Below, piece by piece: positions 45,262 through 58,038 of a DNA stretch of 64,000 nucleotides; positions within the stretch are counted from its first letter, which is position 1; the number at the start of each line of letters is the position of its first letter. The notes under the pieces were generated by a model. That model saw only the letters and a list, made by a program, of their open reading frames with translations. It ran no database searches and was not told the origin of the DNA. Source of the DNA: Rhodococcus sp. CH91 (GTDB taxonomy: Bacteria; Actinomycetota; Actinomycetes; Mycobacteriales; Mycobacteriaceae). The translations under genes and the position numbers were made by a program. The DNA is taken from contig NZ_JAKFYR010000006.1 of NCBI RefSeq assembly GCF_022554085.1, forward strand, positions 189,484-253,483, in the 5' to 3' direction.

Positions 45262-46833
45262 TCACTCCCACTCGATGGTTCCCGGCGGCTTGCTCGTCAC
45301 GTCGAGCACCACGCGGTTGACGTCGGCGACCTCGTTCGTGATGCGCGTGGAGATCCGCTCGAGGGTCTCGTAGGGCAGTCGCGTCCAGTCGGCGGTCATG
45401 GCGTCCTCGCTCGACACCGGACGCAACACGATGGGATGACCGTAGGTACGGCCGTCACCCTGGACACCCACGCTGCGGACGTCGGCGAGCAGGACGACCG
45501 GGCACTGCCAGATCTGGCCGTCGAGCCCGGCGGAGGTCAGCTCCTCACGGGCGATCGAGTCGGCGCGACGCAGGATGTCGAGGCGCTCGCGGGTGACCTC
45601 GCCGATGATGCGGATGCCCAGGCCGGGGCCGGGGAAGGGCTGACGGCCGACGATCTCCTCGGGCAGGCCGAGCTGGCGGCCCACGGCACGCACCTCGTCC
45701 TTGAACAGCAACCGCAGCGGTTCGACGAGTTCGAACTCGATGTCTTCGGGGAGCCCGCCGACGTTGTGGTGGCTCTTGATGTTCGCAGTACCGGAACCGC
45801 CACCGGACTCCACCACATCCGGGTACAGGGTGCCCTGCACGAGGAACTTCACGGTTTCACCCTTGTCGGCGCCTTCGCCGAGCACCTCGGAGACCGCACC
45901 CTCGAAGGACCGGATGAACTCGCGGCCGATGATCTTGCGCTTGGTTTCCGGGTCGGTGACGCCCGCGAGCTCACGCAGGAACGTCTCGGACGCGTCGACG
46001 GTGATCAGACGGGCGCCGGTAGCGGCGACGAAGTCCTTCTCGACCTGCTGCCGCTCGCCCTCGCGCATGAGCCCGTGGTCGACGAAAACACAGGTCAGAC
46101 GGTCGCCGATGGCACGCTGCACCAGGGCGGCCGCGACGGCGGAGTCGACACCACCGGACAGGCCGCAGATGGCACGGCCGTCGCCGATCTGCTCCCGCAC
46201 CTGCTCGACGAGTGCGTCGGCGATGTTCGCTGCGGTCCAGTCACCGGGAATCCCGGCGATGTCGTGCAGGAACCGGCTGAGCACCTGCTGGCCGTGGGGA
46301 GAATGCAGAACCTCCGGGTGGTACTGCACACCGGCGAGCCGGCGGGCGCGATCCTCGAAGGCCGCGACCGGCGCGCCGGCGCTGCTGGCCGTGACCTCGA
46401 AACCCTCGGGCGCCTCGGTGACGCCGTCGCCGTGGCTCATCCACACCGGCTGGGTGGGAGGCAGGCCGTCGTGCAGCACACCGCCCGAGACCGACATCTC
46501 GGTGCGTCCGTACTCGCGCGAGCCGGTGTGCGCGACCGTGCCGCCGAGCGCCTGGGCCATCGCCTGGAAGCCGTAGCAGATTCCGAAGACGGGGACATCG
46601 AGGTCGAACAGTGCAGGATCGAGGCGCGGAGCACCTTCCTCGTACACGCTGGCGGGCCCACCGGACAGCACCACGGCGCGGGGGTTCTTCGCAGCGATCT
46701 CCTCGACGCCGGCCGTGTGCGGCACGACCTCCGAGTACACATTGGCCTCGCGTACCCGCCGAGCGATCAGCTGCGCGTACTGGGCTCCGAAATCGACGAC
46801 GACGACCGGTCTGGACTGCTGACTTTGCGACAC
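45262..46833 (-). CDS. guaA: GMP synthase (glutamine-hydrolysing)
   Basis: 523-aa enzyme converting XMP to GMP. The class I glutamine amidotransferase has its nucleophile in [10 protein letters not shown]. The ATP pyrophosphatase P-loop is [11 protein letters not shown]. The C-terminal dimerisation domain ends KPPGTIEWE. Together with guaB2/guaB3 downstream it forms the guanine branch. Position matches Rv3396c. Confidence 0.97.
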   Translation of the reverse strand: MSQSQQSRPVVVVDFGAQYAQLIARRVREANVYSEVVPHTAGVEEIAAKNPRAVVLSGGPASVYEEGAPRLDPALFDLDVPVFGICYGFQAMAQALGGTVAHTGSREYGRTEMSVSGGVLHDGLPPTQPVWMSHGDGVTEAPEGFEVTASSAGAPVAAFEDRARRLAGVQYHPEVLHSPHGQQVLSRFLHDIAGIPGDWTAANIADALVEQVREQIGDGRAICGLSGGVDSAVAAALVQRAIGDRLTCVFVDHGLMREGERQQVEKDFVAATGARLITVDASETFLRELAGVTDPETKRKIIGREFIRSFEGAVSEVLGEGADKGETVKFLVQGTLYPDVVESGGGSGTANIKSHHNVGGLPEDIEFELVEPLRLLFKDEVRAVGRQLGLPEEIVGRQPFPGPGLGIRIIGEVTRERLDILRRADSIAREELTSAGLDGQIWQCPVVLLADVRSVGVQGDGRTYGHPIVLRPVSSEDAMTADWTRLPYETLERISTRITNEVADVNRVVLDVTSKPPGTIEWE

Positions 46834-46845
46834 CCGAACAGTCTA

Positions 46846-46879
46846 AGCGGCCGCGCCGGGTGTTCCCGACGCGGCCGCT
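46846..46879 (-). terminator. Terminator downstream of the GMC oxidase gene
   Basis: Stem of 14 pairs with one mismatch: AGCGGCCGC (46846-46854) pairs with GCGGCCGCT (46871-46879), continued by CGGG/CCCG around a TGTT loop. Located between the GMC oxidase stop and the guaA start on the minus strand. Confidence 0.7.
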
Positions 46880-46901
46880 CATCCGGTCTCTTCGCTGATC
46901 G

Positions 46902-48626
46902 CTATGCGACGCCGCTGTGCTTGATCTCGACGACTGGCAGCCGCAGCGCGCCGGGAGCGTCGACGGGCACCACCGGATTCTTCGGTTCGACCGGCGCGAT
47001 CCGGCGGTAGGGCTGCCCCTGCTCGGGACGGAGGTCGTTCTCCCCCTTGTTCGGCCACAGTGCCGCAGCGCGTTCCGCCTGGGCCGCGATGGTGAGTGAC
47101 GGGTTGACGCCGAGATTGGCGGAGACCGCGGCCCCGTCGACGACGCTCAGCGTGGGGTATCCGTACACGCGGTGATAAGGATCGATCACGCCGTGATCGG
47201 GATCGGAACCGATGACCGCGCCCCCGAGGAAGTGCGCGGTGAGCGGAATGTTGAAGATCTCCCCCCATGTGCCCCCTGCCACACCGTCGATCTTCTCGGC
47301 GATGCGCCGGGTCGCCTCGTTGCCGGCCGGGATCCACGTCGGATTCGGCTGTCCGTGGCCCTGCTTGCTGGTCACCTTGCGCCGGCCGAAGAGACCCTTG
47401 GTGGTGTAGGTCGTGATGGAGTTGTCGAGATTCTGCATCACGAGGGCGATGATGGTCCGCTCGCTCCAGCGGTGCACGGACAGCATCCGGAGCATCTTGA
47501 CGGGATTCTTCACGACCTGTCCGAGGAATTTCGCCCACCGCGGGACCGGGCCGTCGCCGTCCGTCATGAGCGTCTGCAGCAATCCCATGGCGTTGGATCC
47601 CTTGCCGTACCGCACCGGTTCGATGTGCGTATCCGGCGTCGGATGGAAGGACGACGTGATGGCGACACCCTGAGTGAGCTCCAGATCGCGGTCGACACTC
47701 ATCTTGCCTGCACCGACGATGGATTCGGAGTTGGTGCGCGTGAGTTCGCCCAGTCGCCCGGACAGCTCGGGCAGCGCCCCGGTGTCCTTGAGATGGTGCA
47801 GCAGGTGCTGCGTTCCCCATGTGCCGGCCGCGAGGACCACATGCGAGGCCGTGTAGGTCCGGCGCTTCTTGCGGACCCAGGCGCCGGTCCGTTCGGTGAT
47901 CACGTCCCAGCTGCCGTCGGGGGCCTGACGCAGGTCGGTGACGGTGGTCAGCGGGATGATCTCGGCTCCGGCGCGTTCCGCCAGACCCAGATAGTTCTTC
48001 ACGAGAGTGTTCTTCGCTCCGTGCCGGCAGCCGGTCATGCACTCACCGCACTCGATGCATCCGGTGCGATCCGGGCCGACACCACCGAAGTAGGGATCGG
48101 CCACCGTGCGTCCGGGTTCACCGAAGAACACGCCCACGGGCGTCTGGATGAAGGTGTCGCCGACACCCATGTCGTCGGCCACCGACTTGATCACCTTGTC
48201 GGCGTCGGTCATCCGGCCGTACCGAACGACGCCGAGCATCCGCTTCGCCTGGTCGTAGTACGGACTCAGCTCGTCGTGCCAGTCGGTGATGTGGGCCCAC
48301 TGACGGTCCTCGAAGAAGGGAGCCGGGGGCTTGTAGAGGGTGTTGGCGTAGTTCAGCGACCCGCCGCCCACCCCGGCACCCGCGAGGATCAGGCAGTCGC
48401 GCAGGAGGTGGACCCGCTGGATTCCGAAGCAGCCGAACTGGGGAGCCCACAGGAATCGGCGCAGGTCCCAGCTGGTCTTCGCGAAGTCGGCATCGGCGAA
48501 GCGGCGGCCGGCCTCGAGAACGCCGACCTTGTACCCCTTCTCCACCAGCCGCAACGCCGTGACGCTTCCGCCGAAACCCGAACCTACGATCAGGACGTCG
48601 TAGTCCGTGACCCGCTGCTTACCCAT
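46902..48626 (-). CDS. choD: GMC oxidoreductase, cholesterol-oxidase-like (ChoD-type)
   Basis: 574-aa FAD enzyme of the GMC family. The FAD fold is VLIVGSGFGGSVTALRL (11-27), and GVGGGSLNYAN and the C-terminal NPSLTIAAQAERAA are typical. It matches Rv3409c (ChoD), although cholesterol oxidation by that protein has been disputed. Unusual for the family in general, Cys190, Cys193, Cys196 and Cys200 form a CxxCxxCxxxC pattern like a bacterial ferredoxin (CIECGECMTGC). Next to purine genes but transcribed separately. Substrate should be regarded as open. Confidence 0.85.
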   Translation of the reverse strand: MGKQRVTDYDVLIVGSGFGGSVTALRLVEKGYKVGVLEAGRRFADADFAKTSWDLRRFLWAPQFGCFGIQRVHLLRDCLILAGAGVGGGSLNYANTLYKPPAPFFEDRQWAHITDWHDELSPYYDQAKRMLGVVRYGRMTDADKVIKSVADDMGVGDTFIQTPVGVFFGEPGRTVADPYFGGVGPDRTGCIECGECMTGCRHGAKNTLVKNYLGLAERAGAEIIPLTTVTDLRQAPDGSWDVITERTGAWVRKKRRTYTASHVVLAAGTWGTQHLLHHLKDTGALPELSGRLGELTRTNSESIVGAGKMSVDRDLELTQGVAITSSFHPTPDTHIEPVRYGKGSNAMGLLQTLMTDGDGPVPRWAKFLGQVVKNPVKMLRMLSVHRWSERTIIALVMQNLDNSITTYTTKGLFGRRKVTSKQGHGQPNPTWIPAGNEATRRIAEKIDGVAGGTWGEIFNIPLTAHFLGGAVIGSDPDHGVIDPYHRVYGYPTLSVVDGAAVSANLGVNPSLTIAAQAERAAALWPNKGENDLRPEQGQPYRRIAPVEPKNPVVPVDAPGALRLPVVEIKHSGVA

Positions 48627-48745
48627 GGAACCTCCAGCGACGAGAATTGTTACCGGCCAGTATGCACCGCGGCGGTGTGACTACAGGCACAGGCCCGACT
48701 CTACCCGTTACGTGCAGTTGCATGAAAAAGCTGCCGAAACACCGA

Positions 48746-48783
48746 TGGCCGGTCACAGCGTCGTCCGACGCTGTGACCGGCCA
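48746..48783 (-). terminator. Terminator downstream of guaB3
   Basis: 17-bp perfect stem TGGCCGGTCACAGCGTC / GACGCTGTGACCGGCCA with loop GTCC, 30 nt past the guaB3 stop. Confidence 0.85.
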
Positions 48784-48812
48784 CCGGGAAGGCGCCGGGA
48801 GAAGTTCCCGCG

Positions 48813-49946
48813 CTATCCGCGGACCGACAGACCGACCTTCTGGAATTCCTTCAGGTCCGAGTATCCGGCCTTCGCCATCGACCGGCGCAGACCGCCCACG
48901 AGATTGAGCGAACCGGACGGATCGTCGGACGGACCGAACAGCACCCGGGCGAGACCCGGACGATCACCCTCGGTGATACGCACGGCAGCGCCGCGGGGCA
49001 TCGACGGGTGTCCGGCGACCGACGGCCAGTACCAGCCCCGTCCCGCCGCCTCGTCCGCGAGCGCCAGAGGCGCCCCGAGCACGGCGGCGTCGGCACCGCA
49101 CGCGATCGCCTTCGCGAGGTCGCCGGCGGTCTCGATGTCACCGTCCGCGATGACGTGCACGTAGCGGCCACCCGTTTCGTCGAGGTAGTCCCGCCGGGCC
49201 GCTGCCGCGTCCGCGATCGCCGTCGCCATCGGAATACCGATGCCGAGGGACGAACTCGTGGTGGTCGCCTGCTTCGTGGAACCGAAGCCGACGATCACAC
49301 CGGCGGCCCCCGTGCGCATCAGGTGCAGCGCCGTGCGGTGATCGCTCACGCCACCGGCGATGACCGGCACGTCGAGCTCCGAGATGAACGTCTTGAGGTT
49401 CAGCGGCTCGTCCTCGCCGTGAGCCACGTGCTCGGCCGAGATGATGGTGCCCTGCACGACGAGGAGGTCGACACCGGCCTTCACCAGCTCGGGGGTGAGC
49501 GTCCGCGCGTTCTGCGGGCTCACCCGCACGGCGGTGGTGACACCGGCGTCCCGCACCTGCGCGACGGCAGCGGCCAGCAGGTCGCCCTGGAGCGGGGCTG
49601 CGTGCAGTTCCTGCAGATAACGCACTGCTGCGCGGGGATCCGTGCTCGCGATCTCCGCGAGGCGCGAGACGACGGCATCGACGTCGGCGTGACGACCCCA
49701 CAGGCCCTCACCGTTGATCACACCGAGACCACCGGCTTTACCGAGCTCGACGGCGAAGGTGGGCGACACCAGCGCGTCGGTCGGATGCGCCAGCACCGGG
49801 ATGTCGAAACGGTAGGCATCGATCTGCCAGGCGGTCGACACCTCCTTCGACGAACGTGTCCGGCGGGACGGGACGATGTCCACGTCGCGCAGTTCGTACG
49901 TACGCCGGGCCGTGCGACCCATGCCGATTTCAACGAGGTCGCGCAC
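48813..49946 (-). CDS. guaB3: GuaB3 family IMP dehydrogenase-related protein
   Basis: 377-aa TIM-barrel protein of the GuaB3 type (Rv3410c). It starts (M)RDLVEIGMGRTARRTYEL. The loop that holds the catalytic Cys in true IMP dehydrogenases reads FGSTKQATTTSSSLGIG and has no Cys, and CBS domains are absent. Enzymatic function is therefore doubtful or different. The GTG at 49946 has an AAAGGGG site. It follows guaB2 by 71 nt. Confidence 0.9.
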   Translation of the reverse strand: MRDLVEIGMGRTARRTYELRDVDIVPSRRTRSSKEVSTAWQIDAYRFDIPVLAHPTDALVSPTFAVELGKAGGLGVINGEGLWGRHADVDAVVSRLAEIASTDPRAAVRYLQELHAAPLQGDLLAAAVAQVRDAGVTTAVRVSPQNARTLTPELVKAGVDLLVVQGTIISAEHVAHGEDEPLNLKTFISELDVPVIAGGVSDHRTALHLMRTGAAGVIVGFGSTKQATTTSSSLGIGIPMATAIADAAAARRDYLDETGGRYVHVIADGDIETAGDLAKAIACGADAAVLGAPLALADEAAGRGWYWPSVAGHPSMPRGAAVRITEGDRPGLARVLFGPSDDPSGSLNLVGGLRRSMAKAGYSDLKEFQKVGLSVRG

Positions 49947-50017
49947 GCGCGCCCCTTTCTCCTCTTGGACGATGCTCCCGCCGGACTCGGGACGGGACCC
50001 TGCTGCGGCCGCGAAAC

Positions 50018-52211
<2,194 letters not shown>

Positions 52212-52253
52212 CCGACAGTCCACCGCGGACCACGAATCACAGCACCTCATACG

Positions 52254-52295
52254 ACGAATCGGGCCCGGCAGCAGATGCTGCCGGGCCCGATTCGT
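52254..52295. terminator. Bidirectional terminator between DUF5319 gene and rsdA
   Basis: Perfect 19-bp stem ACGAATCGGGCCCGGCAGC / GCTGCCGGGCCCGATTCGT with loop AGAT, between convergent genes. The strongest hairpin of the window. Confidence 0.9.
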
Positions 52296-52304
52296 TCGTC
52301 GTGC

Positions 52305-53390
52305 CTACGAAGTCGGAGTCGCCGGGACACCCGACGAGGATGCCGGCGCCAGATCGACTCCCGGGCCTTCCTGCGTCGTCGACCGCGGCGACGAGGCACC
52401 TGTGGTGGGCTCCGGGGTCGGAGAGACGGTCGTCGGAGCAGGCTCGACGGGAGCCGGGGTCGACGTGTCGGAGGACGGAGGCGGCGGTGGAGGCGCAGTC
52501 TGCGACGGCGTGGTGGTGTCCGGGATCGGAGCCGGAGCCGGAGCCTGCAGGACACTCGTCGGATCGACCGTCGAGGTGGGCGGCAGCGTCGTTCCCGTGT
52601 TCGCGCCGGTCGACGGGACGGGTTGCTGCCCTTCCGTGCCGGGTACTGGGGACTGTGGTGGAACGGCAGCCCCGGGATCCGGTAATTGCGGGGTCACAGG
52701 TGCAGCCGGAGGCGGGGGAGGCAGCTGCGGAGCGAGCTTGCCGATCTCGTCGGCCAGACGTTGCATCCAGTCGCCGAGGGCGTCGCGCTCCCCCGAATCC
52801 CGGACATCGCCCGAGCGGGACTCGGCGGAGGTCAGCAACTGACGTGCTTCCTCCGGATGACCTTCGGCGATGAGCTGTTCGGCTCGCTGCAGAGTCGAGG
52901 TGGCATCCAGGCGCGCCTCGGTCGATTGCGCCTGCTCGCTGAAGACGACCTGCTTGACGCCCCACAGCGGATCGCCGGGTTCGGCGCTGTAGGACACCGC
53001 CGTCGCAGTCCCCACGGCCACCGCGACGAGCGCTGCCGCACCCGCGAGGGGCCGGAGCAGCCGCAGCTGACCCTTCGACCTGGGCCGGGGAGGTGCCGCG
53101 GCCGGCACTCCGGTGAGGGTGTCGCGCGCACCGAGTTCCCGGTTGACCGCAGCCACGACCTCGTCCAGCTCGGGACCGGCGGGCATCGGTTCGGCCAGGA
53201 TCTCCGCTCGCCAGTCCGCGAGCAAGGTGGCGAGTTCGTACTCCTCGGTGTTCTTCGTCTCGACGAGTCCGTTGCCCGAGATCGCGTCGATGAGCGCATC
53301 GTCACGGCGGACGGCGGCGAGGTCCACGGAGGTTTCGTCGTCGGGGAACTCCTCGTCGAAGCCGTCGCCCGAGAAACGCCTCCTACTCAT
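52305..53390 (-). CDS. rsdA: Anti-sigma-D factor RsdA
   Basis: 361-aa membrane-anchored anti-sigma factor by position (Rv3413c) and layout. It has an acidic N-terminal cytoplasmic part (about 1-105), one membrane helix (LRPLAGAAALVAVAVGTATAV), an EPGDPLWGVK motif just outside, and then a long Pro/Thr-rich outer region. The gene overlaps the sigD end. The ATG at 53390 is preferred (AGGTGAG upstream); a GTG at 53399 is possible. In mycobacteria RsdA is cleared by proteolysis to release SigD. Confidence 0.85.
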   Translation of the reverse strand: MSRRRFSGDGFDEEFPDDETSVDLAAVRRDDALIDAISGNGLVETKNTEEYELATLLADWRAEILAEPMPAGPELDEVVAAVNRELGARDTLTGVPAAAPPRPRSKGQLRLLRPLAGAAALVAVAVGTATAVSYSAEPGDPLWGVKQVVFSEQAQSTEARLDATSTLQRAEQLIAEGHPEEARQLLTSAESRSGDVRDSGERDALGDWMQRLADEIGKLAPQLPPPPPAAPVTPQLPDPGAAVPPQSPVPGTEGQQPVPSTGANTGTTLPPTSTVDPTSVLQAPAPAPIPDTTTPSQTAPPPPPPSSDTSTPAPVEPAPTTVSPTPEPTTGASSPRSTTQEGPGVDLAPASSSGVPATPTS

Positions 53391-53952
53391 TCCGCTCACC
53401 TGCTCTCGTGACTTCCTTCTTGAGTCTCGCGATGGCCCTGTGTTGAGCCACTCGGATCGCTCCCGCGGTACTTCCCACGGCCGCGGCCGTCTCTTCCGCC
53501 GACAGTCCCATGACGAGGCGGAGAATGAGGATCTCCCGCTGCTTCTCCGGGAGGATCGCCAGCAGTTGCTTCATCTGGCGGCTCGCCTCCGAGTTGAGGG
53601 CGTATTCCTCCGGGCTGTCGTCGAGAGACATCACTTCCGGCACCTCCGCCACAGGTTCCGCGCGATTGCGCGCTGCGCTGCGGTGCGCATCGGCAACCTT
53701 GTGCGCGGCGATGCCGTAGACGAATGCCATGAAGGGGCGGCCTTGATCCTGATATCTCGGCAGAGCGGTCATCACGGCCAGGCACACCTCCTGAGCAACA
53801 TCGTCTGCGGAGAGCTGGCCGCGCTCCGCAGATCCGACCCGAGCGCGGCAGTACCGCACGACAAGGGGCCGGACACTGGCAAGAACCTGGGCAAGAGCTA
53901 CCCGATCGCCCTGCGCAGCCGCAGCAACGGCGGAGTCCAACTCCTCACCCAT
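53383..53952 (-). CDS. sigD: ECF sigma factor SigD
   Basis: 189-aa sigma factor very close to Rv3414c: RPLVVRYCRARVGSAERGQL, SADDVAQEVCLAVMTALPRY (region 2) and ILPEKQREILILRLVMGLSAEETA (region 4). I choose the ATG at 53952 because a SigD-type promoter (GTAACG, 16 nt, CGAT) ends 7 nt before it, suggesting a leaderless autoregulated transcript. The ATG at 53961 overlaps the -10 and would require another promoter. It is followed by and overlaps rsdA. Confidence 0.92.
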   Translation of the reverse strand: MGEELDSAVAAAAQGDRVALAQVLASVRPLVVRYCRARVGSAERGQLSADDVAQEVCLAVMTALPRYQDQGRPFMAFVYGIAAHKVADAHRSAARNRAEPVAEVPEVMSLDDSPEEYALNSEASRQMKQLLAILPEKQREILILRLVMGLSAEETAAAVGSTAGAIRVAQHRAIARLKKEVTRAGERNE

Positions 53953-53959
53953 AACAGTC

Positions 53960-53985
53960 ATCGATTGCGCAAGTCCTGGCGTTAC
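53960..53985 (-). promoter_or_regulatory. SigD-type promoter of sigD-rsdA
   Basis: On the minus strand GTAACG (53980-53985), a 16-nt spacer, then CGAT (53960-53963). These match the -35 GTAACG and -10 CGAT that I recall for M. tuberculosis SigD. The start of transcription would fall at or next to the ATG at 53952. Confidence 0.6.
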
Positions 53986-54089
53986 AGTCGGCACCACCCC
54001 CCCGGGCGGGCTTCCACCTGACCGTGGAACACCCCCAGAGTAACGACAACTACCGACCGTTCGGGTGACCCCCCGTGTGCGAATGGAAT

Positions 54090-54953
54090 TCAGCGCGGAG
54101 AGGTCTCCGCGAAACGGCCGCCACGGTGCACGATCGAGGTCTCGCAGAGATCACGGACGTCCGCACCCCGCCCGGGATCGAGTCCGTCGAGCAGCATCGC
54201 CGCGGCCCACTGCAGGGGGATCAGACCGTATTCCCCGGCGCGGGCGAGTACATCGGCGGCCAGCGCCGTCGCCGGACCCCGATCGGGCTGTCCGGTCAGC
54301 GATGCCGCACGGACGAGGTCGGACTTGACGCTGTGCCGCACGGACCCGAACTCACGCGACAATTCCACTGCTCGATCGGCGCGGGGACGCGCGCGTGCGA
54401 AGTCGCCTGCCGCGAGCGCCGATTCGGCACCGACCCATGCGATCCGGATCCGTTGACGCAGGAACGACTGCCCGCCTGCTTCCGATTCGGTGGCGTCCAG
54501 GACCGAGGCACACCTGTCGAGGAGCGCACCGCAGACGCCGAGCCGGCCTCGCCCGAGGGCGTCGGCGGCCAATCCGGTGACGGCGTCGCACCATGCCTGA
54601 ACGGACGGTTCGGAGGCCGGCTCCCCCCGCACCGACGCCGACAGTGCCCGTCCGTCGAGTATCGCCGCGGCACGATGACCGCCCAGCTGGCGCAGGAACG
54701 ACGCCTCGGTACTCGCCCCCAGCGACGCCCACAGGTGCGGTCCACCCGGTTTCCGCAGGTGAGCCAGTTCGGCCCGCGCGGCCGCGTAGCGTCCCTGTCC
54801 GCCCAATGCGACCGCCCGCAGCCAGTGCTGCTCGGGTCCGTGGGCCGCGGGGAGCGGATGCAGGCCCGGGACAGGACCGAAAGCTGCGGAGGCCAGTACC
54901 TCGCGCCGGGGCGCGGAGTTCGCGACTTCACCGCGTGCGTCGTGGGTGAGCAT
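54090..54953 (-). CDS. Rv3415c-like helical-repeat protein
   Basis: 287-aa protein of unknown function in the position of Rv3415c between sigD and whiB3. It is made of Ala-rich helix pairs resembling TPR units (for example QHWLRAVALGGQGRYAAARAELAHL and RIAWVGAESALAAGDFARARPRADRAVEL). The frame is open upstream to 55103, but the ATG at 54953 gives a length close to the family. No signal peptide. Confidence 0.7.
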   Translation of the reverse strand: MLTHDARGEVANSAPRREVLASAAFGPVPGLHPLPAAHGPEQHWLRAVALGGQGRYAAARAELAHLRKPGGPHLWASLGASTEASFLRQLGGHRAAAILDGRALSASVRGEPASEPSVQAWCDAVTGLAADALGRGRLGVCGALLDRCASVLDATESEAGGQSFLRQRIRIAWVGAESALAAGDFARARPRADRAVELSREFGSVRHSVKSDLVRAASLTGQPDRGPATALAADVLARAGEYGLIPLQWAAAMLLDGLDPGRGADVRDLCETSIVHRGGRFAETSPR

Positions 54954-55475
54954 CGCGAAATCATTGCACCCCCCGATACGGCGCAAAACGGCGGGACTCG
55001 TCCAGTCCGGGAACTCCCGGAGAAATTCACACCCTGAGCGCAAATAGTCCTGAGTATTGGAACAACCGACGCCGAGAACGTTTCCGAACATTTTGTTAAA
55101 CAACGCGTTAAAAGAAGTGAACTGCAGGTAGAACCGTTCCCGACGGGCGCCTCACCCCGAGCCCGACGACGCGCAGCCCGCCTACATGCGCTGTTACCAG
55201 GGAGTACGGGACCTTCGACCCACACCGACGGCGGGAGGTTACCGCCTTCGGACCCCGCCCGCACGGGACAGGCACGACTTCCGGCGAAAGTAAATATTTC
55301 TGCGGTTAAATCTTTCCCGGGCGGTTATGGACTATCCCACTCATCGAATAGATTGACGACGAATCGATACAGATTCTACGGTGAGTTTGTTTGATTCGGC
55401 GCACAGCGGGAATCCCGATGTGTCCACGGTCCGCTCGCGACACTGATGCGAGCTTGCTGCGAAGGAGTGCCACAG
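54954..55475. other. AT-rich divergent promoter region ahead of whiB3
   Basis: About 520 bases, clearly lower in GC than the genes, for example around 55030-55110 and 55285-55395. The element I can support is a -35 TTGACG at 55353-55358 with a -10 TACGGT at 55377-55382 (18-nt spacing) on the plus strand. This would give whiB3 a leader of about 87 nt. The rest is probably regulatory DNA for both divergent genes; no small ORF with a good ribosome-binding site is seen. Confidence 0.4.
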
Positions 55476-55769
55476 ATGCCTGCACCACACACCCTGCCCG
55501 GCCCGAATGCGGACCTCTGGGATTGGCAGATGCACGGAAAGTGTCGTGGTGTGGACTCCTCGGTGTTCTTCCATCCGGACGGTGAGCGCGGCCGTGCGCG
55601 CGCCCAGCGGGAGAACCGCGCGAAGGAACTGTGCCGCACCTGCCCGGTGCTGGCGCGCTGCCGCGACCACGCCCTGGCGGTCGCCGAACCGTACGGGATC
55701 TGGGGCGGCATGTCCGAGACCGAACGTGAGATGTACACGAGGCAGCGCCGACGGAAAGTGGCCGTGTGA
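55476..55769 (+). CDS. whiB3: WhiB3 iron-sulfur redox regulator
   Basis: 97-aa WhiB protein. Four cluster Cys are at 23, 53, 56 and 62 (C...CxxCx5C). The GIWGG turn and basic C-terminal tail (RQRRRK) follow. FFHPDGERGRARAQRE is close to Rv3416 WhiB3. The ATG at 55476 has AAGGAG 8 nt upstream; an in-frame ATG at 55446 has no such site. WhiB3 senses redox and nitric oxide and controls lipid and virulence genes in mycobacteria. It binds SigA; SigD neighbourhood is conserved. Confidence 0.94.
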   Translation: MPAPHTLPGPNADLWDWQMHGKCRGVDSSVFFHPDGERGRARAQRENRAKELCRTCPVLARCRDHALAVAEPYGIWGGMSETEREMYTRQRRRKVAV

Positions 55770-55808
55770 ATCGGCCTCCGGGCCGGTGAAGGCCCGCCGC
55801 TACGACGA

Positions 55809-55846
55809 AGGCCCCGTGGGGAATCCGAAGATTCCCCACGGGGCCT
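55809..55846. terminator. Terminator between whiB3 and groEL1
   Basis: 16-bp perfect stem AGGCCCCGTGGGGAAT / ATTCCCCACGGGGCCT with loop CCGAAG, between convergent genes. Confidence 0.88.
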
Positions 55847-55881
55847 CGCGGTATCCGCTCGGCGCGGAACGGCCTACAGCC

Positions 55882-57501
<1,620 letters not shown>

Positions 57502-57531
57502 CTACTCCTGGACTCGGATGTTCCACAACGT

Positions 57532-57570
57532 ATTCCGCCCCGGGTCCGAATCGGGACACCGGGGCGGAAT
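57532..57570 (-). promoter_or_regulatory. Hairpin between groES and groEL1
   Basis: 12-bp perfect stem ATTCCGCCCCGG / CCGGGGCGGAAT with a 15-nt loop in the 87-nt gap of the operon. It may act as partial terminator or RNA processing site, giving more groES than groEL1 message. Confidence 0.6.
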
Positions 57571-57579
57571 GCAAGCGGC

Positions 57580-57882
57580 CTACTTGGCGACGACAGCCAG
57601 GACGTCGCGCGCAGACAGGATCAGGTACTCCTCGCCGGCGTACTTGATCTCGGTTCCGCCGTACTTGCTGTAGATGACGACGTCGCCTTCCTTGACGTCG
57701 AGCGGGATGCGCTTGTCGCCATCTTCGTCCCAGCGACCGGGGCCTACGGCGACGACGGTGCCCTCCTGGGGCTTCTCCTTCGCCGTGTCCGGGATGACCA
57801 GGCCGGAGGCAGTCGTCGTCTCGGCCTCGTTGGCCTGGACGAGGATCTTGTCCTCGAGCGGCTTGATGTTCACGCTCGCCAC
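57580..57882 (-). CDS. groES: Co-chaperonin GroES
   Basis: 100-aa lid of the GroEL ring: [12 protein letters not shown] at the start, the mobile loop around [19 protein letters not shown], and [16 protein letters not shown] start at 57882 with GGAGGG upstream. First gene of groES-groEL1, under a CIRCE-type element. Confidence 0.97.
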   Translation of the reverse strand: MASVNIKPLEDKILVQANEAETTTASGLVIPDTAKEKPQEGTVVAVGPGRWDEDGDKRIPLDVKEGDVVIYSKYGGTEIKYAGEEYLILSARDVLAVVAK

Positions 57883-57912
57883 GATGAGCCCTCCACTTTC
57901 AGGGGTATTGGG

Positions 57913-57936
57913 GTCCGAGAATCAGTGTTCTCGGAC
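57913..57936 (-). promoter_or_regulatory. 5' leader hairpin of groES
   Basis: 9-bp perfect inverted repeat GTCCGAGAA / TTCTCGGAC with a 6-nt loop, ending about 30 nt before the groES start, in the transcribed leader. Possibly mRNA stabiliser or thermosensitive element; purpose unknown. Confidence 0.5.
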
Positions 57937-58011
57937 ACGGGTGTGTTCAGTCATCACGGTGACTCCGCACGCGTCCCGTCGTCGCGGGTGCCGGGCCGGC
58001 GCTCGGTGTCA

Positions 58012-58038
58012 CTAGCACTCTATACACGAGAGTGCCAG
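58012..58038 (-). promoter_or_regulatory. CIRCE element (HrcA operator) of groES-groEL1
   Basis: CTAGCACTC, 9 nt, GAGTGCCAG fits the CIRCE pattern TTAGCACTC-N9-GAGTGCTAA with changes only at the outer ends. On the minus strand a TATAGA-like -10 lies in the spacer and TTGAGT near 58039-58044 may be the -35, so HrcA binding would cover the promoter. A second GAGTGC-CA-GCACTC palindrome overlaps at 58030-58043. Confidence 0.85.

Noticed and set aside
55446-55475. Extended WhiB3 start (MRACCEGVPQ)
   Set aside because: The ATG at 55446 lacks a ribosome-binding site, while 55476 has AAGGAG and matches the family start.
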